A DNA stretch of 14,244 bases. Source: CAYFQV01 sp964654185 (lineage in GTDB: Bacteria; Spirochaetota; Spirochaetia; DSM-27196; PWMO01). Below are positions 12,223-14,244 of this stretch, in pieces. Location: NCBI GenBank assembly GCA_964654185.1, contig CAZZIE010000113.1:1-14244 (forward strand), written 5' to 3'. Under the pieces are notes generated by a model that was not told the DNA's origin, did no database searches, and was given only the letters and a program-made list of their open reading frames with translations. Position 1 is the stretch's first letter. Every line of letters starts with the position of its first letter. The translations under genes were made by a program, and so were the position numbers.

Positions 12223-14244
12223 GTGAACGGGCGCCCTCCGGGGACGGAGGCCGGAACCCGCCGCCGCACGTTCCCCCCCGGACTCGCGTACTTCATCCCG
12301 CTCGTCGTCATAATTGCGGCGAGCGGGGTGCTGCCCGTTTTCTCGAGTATCTTCCACTCCCTCTTCGCCCCCGCCGCCGACGGGGCAGTGTGGCTTGGTT
12401 TTTCGGGCTATGCAGAGCTATTCGAGGATCAGGCCCTCCTCTACGCCTTCAACATCACGACGCTCTGGGCACTCGCAACTGCGGCAATTACGCTGGTCTG
12501 GGCAACACCCTTCGCTGTCTTTCTCTACCGGCATCCCAGGCTTGTCCCGGTGACCATGGTGCTTCTTGCCGTCCTGTGGATCGTACCGGTCTTCATCTCC
12601 GCTCCGATCTGGCGGATGTTCTTTCACGGCAACAACGGAGCATCGTTGTTCAGTGCACTGATCGGAAGAGAGATCAACCTCATGCTTGATCCGGCCGCGA
12701 GCTTCACCGTGGTCCTCTTTGCGGCGACGGTGCATTCTCTGCCGCCGATCGTTGTCGTCCTCTACGCCGGCATGAAGAAGACGCCGGGAGCCCTGGTCGA
12801 CGCCGCCCGAGTCGAAGGAGCGGATGAGTGGCAACTCTTTCGCTTTGTTCATCTTCCGCAGCTGCGACCCTTTCTGTTCCTGCTTCTCGTCGTCACCTTG
12901 ATCCACGGATTCCAGGAGTTCACCATGCCCTATCTCATGGCCGCCGGAGGGCCGCCGGTCATGGCGGGCATCACCGATGCCTACGTCGTCGGGGCGACAA
13001 CAACGCTGGAGATCTACCTGTACGACCTCTTCGAGTTCTCCGGGGCGCTCGCCGTACCCTCGGCGTATTCAACGGCCTTCCTGCTGCTCTTCGGCGGTGT
13101 CGCGACGGCATGGTACCTTCTGCGTCGCGGTGTCGACCTAGAGCGCGTCCTCGCGGCCACCGCGGCCGTGCTGCTTTGGCTTTTCGATGATCGACTCTTT
13201 CTGCCCTCCGCGGGTGGAGTCGGACTGATACTCGCGCTCCTTCTGTCACTTCGCTTCAGAGTGCTGGCACCGTTCGCTTCCGCCGGCGTACTGCTATCCG
13301 TCGGACTGGAAACGGCAACAGCAGGCATTCTTGCCGGTTTTCAGCCGGCCGTCGTTCCGGTCCTCGGCCTGTCAGCCCGGTTCTTCGGTGAGGTGCAGAA
13401 GCGGCTCAGGGCTTGGAGTGATGAGAGAAGGAACCGGACTGCATCGTGGAGCAGCCGGAGACCCCCGGTTGCCGGGGTGGCGTGGCGTTTCGGGCAGGGG
13501 GCGGCTGCTCTTCTCTATGCGCTTTCCGTCGCCATCTTCCTGTATCTGTTGTTATGGATCAGCTTCTCTCAGGTCGACAGCGTATTCGTTGACTCATTTT
13601 TCCCGCGCTTCTTCGGGCTCGGTAACTACATAGCGTTGTTCACCGAGAGCGGCTTTGTTCGTGCGCTCGGGAATTCAGTCCTGCTGGCCGGCTCGACGGC
13701 AGGGCTTGCGGTGTTGATCTCCTTTGTTGCCGGTGCCGCAGCCGGCGTCTTCCGTTATGACGGCCAAAGCATCTTCATGGGTATGGAGTTCTTCCAACTC
13801 ACCGGGGGCATTCACTCACTTGTGCCCCTCTTTGCCGTCGTGGTGCTCCTGAACGCGGTTAACTCCTATGTTCCCATTGTGATCCTCTACAGTGCCGCCG
13901 CGGTACCGGTCGGCTTCTACGTCCTGTACGGTTTCTTGCGTCAGCTCCCGAACAGTCTCTACGATGCCGCCCGAATCGCCGGGGCCGGCCCGTTTACCTA
14001 CATCTGGCGCATCCTGTTTCCTCTGAGTCGACCGGCCCTGGTTAACGTGGTCCTGCTCTCATGGATCACCGCCTGGAACGGCTTTCTCATTCCGCTGATA
14101 TTCCTCACCGGAGAGCAACGCTTCCCTGTGAGTGTATTTCTCCACAACCTGGTAGGAACCATTGCCTCCGGGTCTCCGAGTTGGGGCGTCTTCGCCGCGG
14201 GGTCCGTGGTGAATATCCTTGTGTTGTCCATGCTCTTCGTTGCC
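12223..14244 (+). CDS. Fused MalF-MalG-type ABC permease, incomplete at right edge
   Basis: One frame is open from GTG 12211 to the window end with no stop (678 codons). I prefer GTG 12223, which has AGGTGG (12209-12214) eight bases before it. The first half is a MalF-like permease with about six membrane helices and the EAA loop DAARVEGADEWQLFRFVHLP (193-212). A linker (~305-425) adds three or four hydrophobic segments and a basic stretch RAWSDERRNRT. The second half is MalG-like: helices and EAA loop DAARIAGAGPFTYIWRILFP (581-600). The two EAA loops contact the ATPase subunits in such inner-membrane importers. Normally these halves are separate proteins of about 300 residues each. No ATPase gene is seen here. 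I checked codon by codon that no stop separates the halves. The frame has no ATG near its start and its end lies outside the window. Confidence 0.85.
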   Translation, partial: MNGRPPGTEAGTRRRTFPPGLAYFIPLVVIIAASGVLPVFSSIFHSLFAPAADGAVWLGFSGYAELFEDQALLYAFNITTLWALATAAITLVWATPFAVFLYRHPRLVPVTMVLLAVLWIVPVFISAPIWRMFFHGNNGASLFSALIGREINLMLDPAASFTVVLFAATVHSLPPIVVVLYAGMKKTPGALVDAARVEGADEWQLFRFVHLPQLRPFLFLLLVVTLIHGFQEFTMPYLMAAGGPPVMAGITDAYVVGATTTLEIYLYDLFEFSGALAVPSAYSTAFLLLFGGVATAWYLLRRGVDLERVLAATAAVLLWLFDDRLFLPSAGGVGLILALLLSLRFRVLAPFASAGVLLSVGLETATAGILAGFQPAVVPVLGLSARFFGEVQKRLRAWSDERRNRTASWSSRRPPVAGVAWRFGQGAAALLYALSVAIFLYLLLWISFSQVDSVFVDSFFPRFFGLGNYIALFTESGFVRALGNSVLLAGSTAGLAVLISFVAGAAAGVFRYDGQSIFMGMEFFQLTGGIHSLVPLFAVVVLLNAVNSYVPIVILYSAAAVPVGFYVLYGFLRQLPNSLYDAARIAGAGPFTYIWRILFPLSRPALVNVVLLSWITAWNGFLIPLIFLTGEQRFPVSVFLHNLVGTIASGSPSWGVFAAGSVVNILVLSMLFVA

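Noticed and set aside
11440..12357. Minus-strand frame of 305 codons inside the triple-repeat gene
   Set aside because: Antisense shadow without any recognisable domain; the plus frame has a signal peptide, Shine-Dalgarno and internal repeats.
12314..13633. Several short plus and minus frames across the permease region
   Set aside because: They are shadows of the long GTG-started permease frame, which has membrane helices and two EAA loops.

Overview
The window is GC-rich (about 60%) bacterial chromosomal DNA with genes packed on both strands. It holds eight complete protein genes, plus two secreted-protein genes and a permease gene that runs off the right edge, in one transport operon. I see no rRNA, CRISPR array, IS element or phage gene. 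The mix (a YcjM-like GH13 phosphorylase, EpmA next to EF-P, a maltose-type ABC importer with Sec signal peptides) suggests a free-living Gram-negative-type bacterium. A spirochaete is my best guess, but the sequence alone does not prove it.

Left part (1-4062): a GH13_18 disaccharide phosphorylase, most like glucosylglycerate phosphorylase, faces a convergent GT4 glycosyltransferase. An isochorismatase-like hydrolase lies upstream of the GT4 gene on the minus strand. The phosphorylase and GT4 could belong to the turnover of a glycosylglycerate-type solute, and the MscS-type channel next door (4124-5404) would fit osmotic biology. That link is inference.

Middle (5394-8845): a minus-strand cluster epmA - efp - Rrf2 regulator encodes EF-P, the enzyme that lysylates it, and a three-cysteine Rrf2/IscR-like regulator. 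A PatB/MalY-type C-S lyase/aminotransferase diverges from epmA.

Right part (8846-14244): a 309-bp intergenic region holds a long closed inverted-repeat structure (possible RNA), then a 10-bp-arm palindromic operator lying over the -35 box of a strong promoter. That promoter drives an unusual sugar-type ABC importer operon: (1) a solute-binding protein carrying an extra N-terminal module; (2) a secreted protein made of three tandem repeats that resemble the sulfite-oxidase/molybdopterin-binding-like fold, without any cysteine; (3) one very long open frame, starting at GTG and open at the right edge, that fuses a MalF-like and a MalG-like permease half through an extra hydrophobic linker. The N-terminal module of the binding protein looks like a divergent fourth copy of the repeat. 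This operon is the most novel item in the window.

A recurring feature is that several first genes (phosphorylase, GT4, MscS, solute-binding protein, probably the C-S lyase) have a sigma70-like promoter whose -10 box ends only 6-12 nt before the ATG and no Shine-Dalgarno, so leaderless or nearly leaderless mRNAs are predicted. Genes inside operons (efp, Rrf2, triple-repeat protein) do have Shine-Dalgarno sequences.
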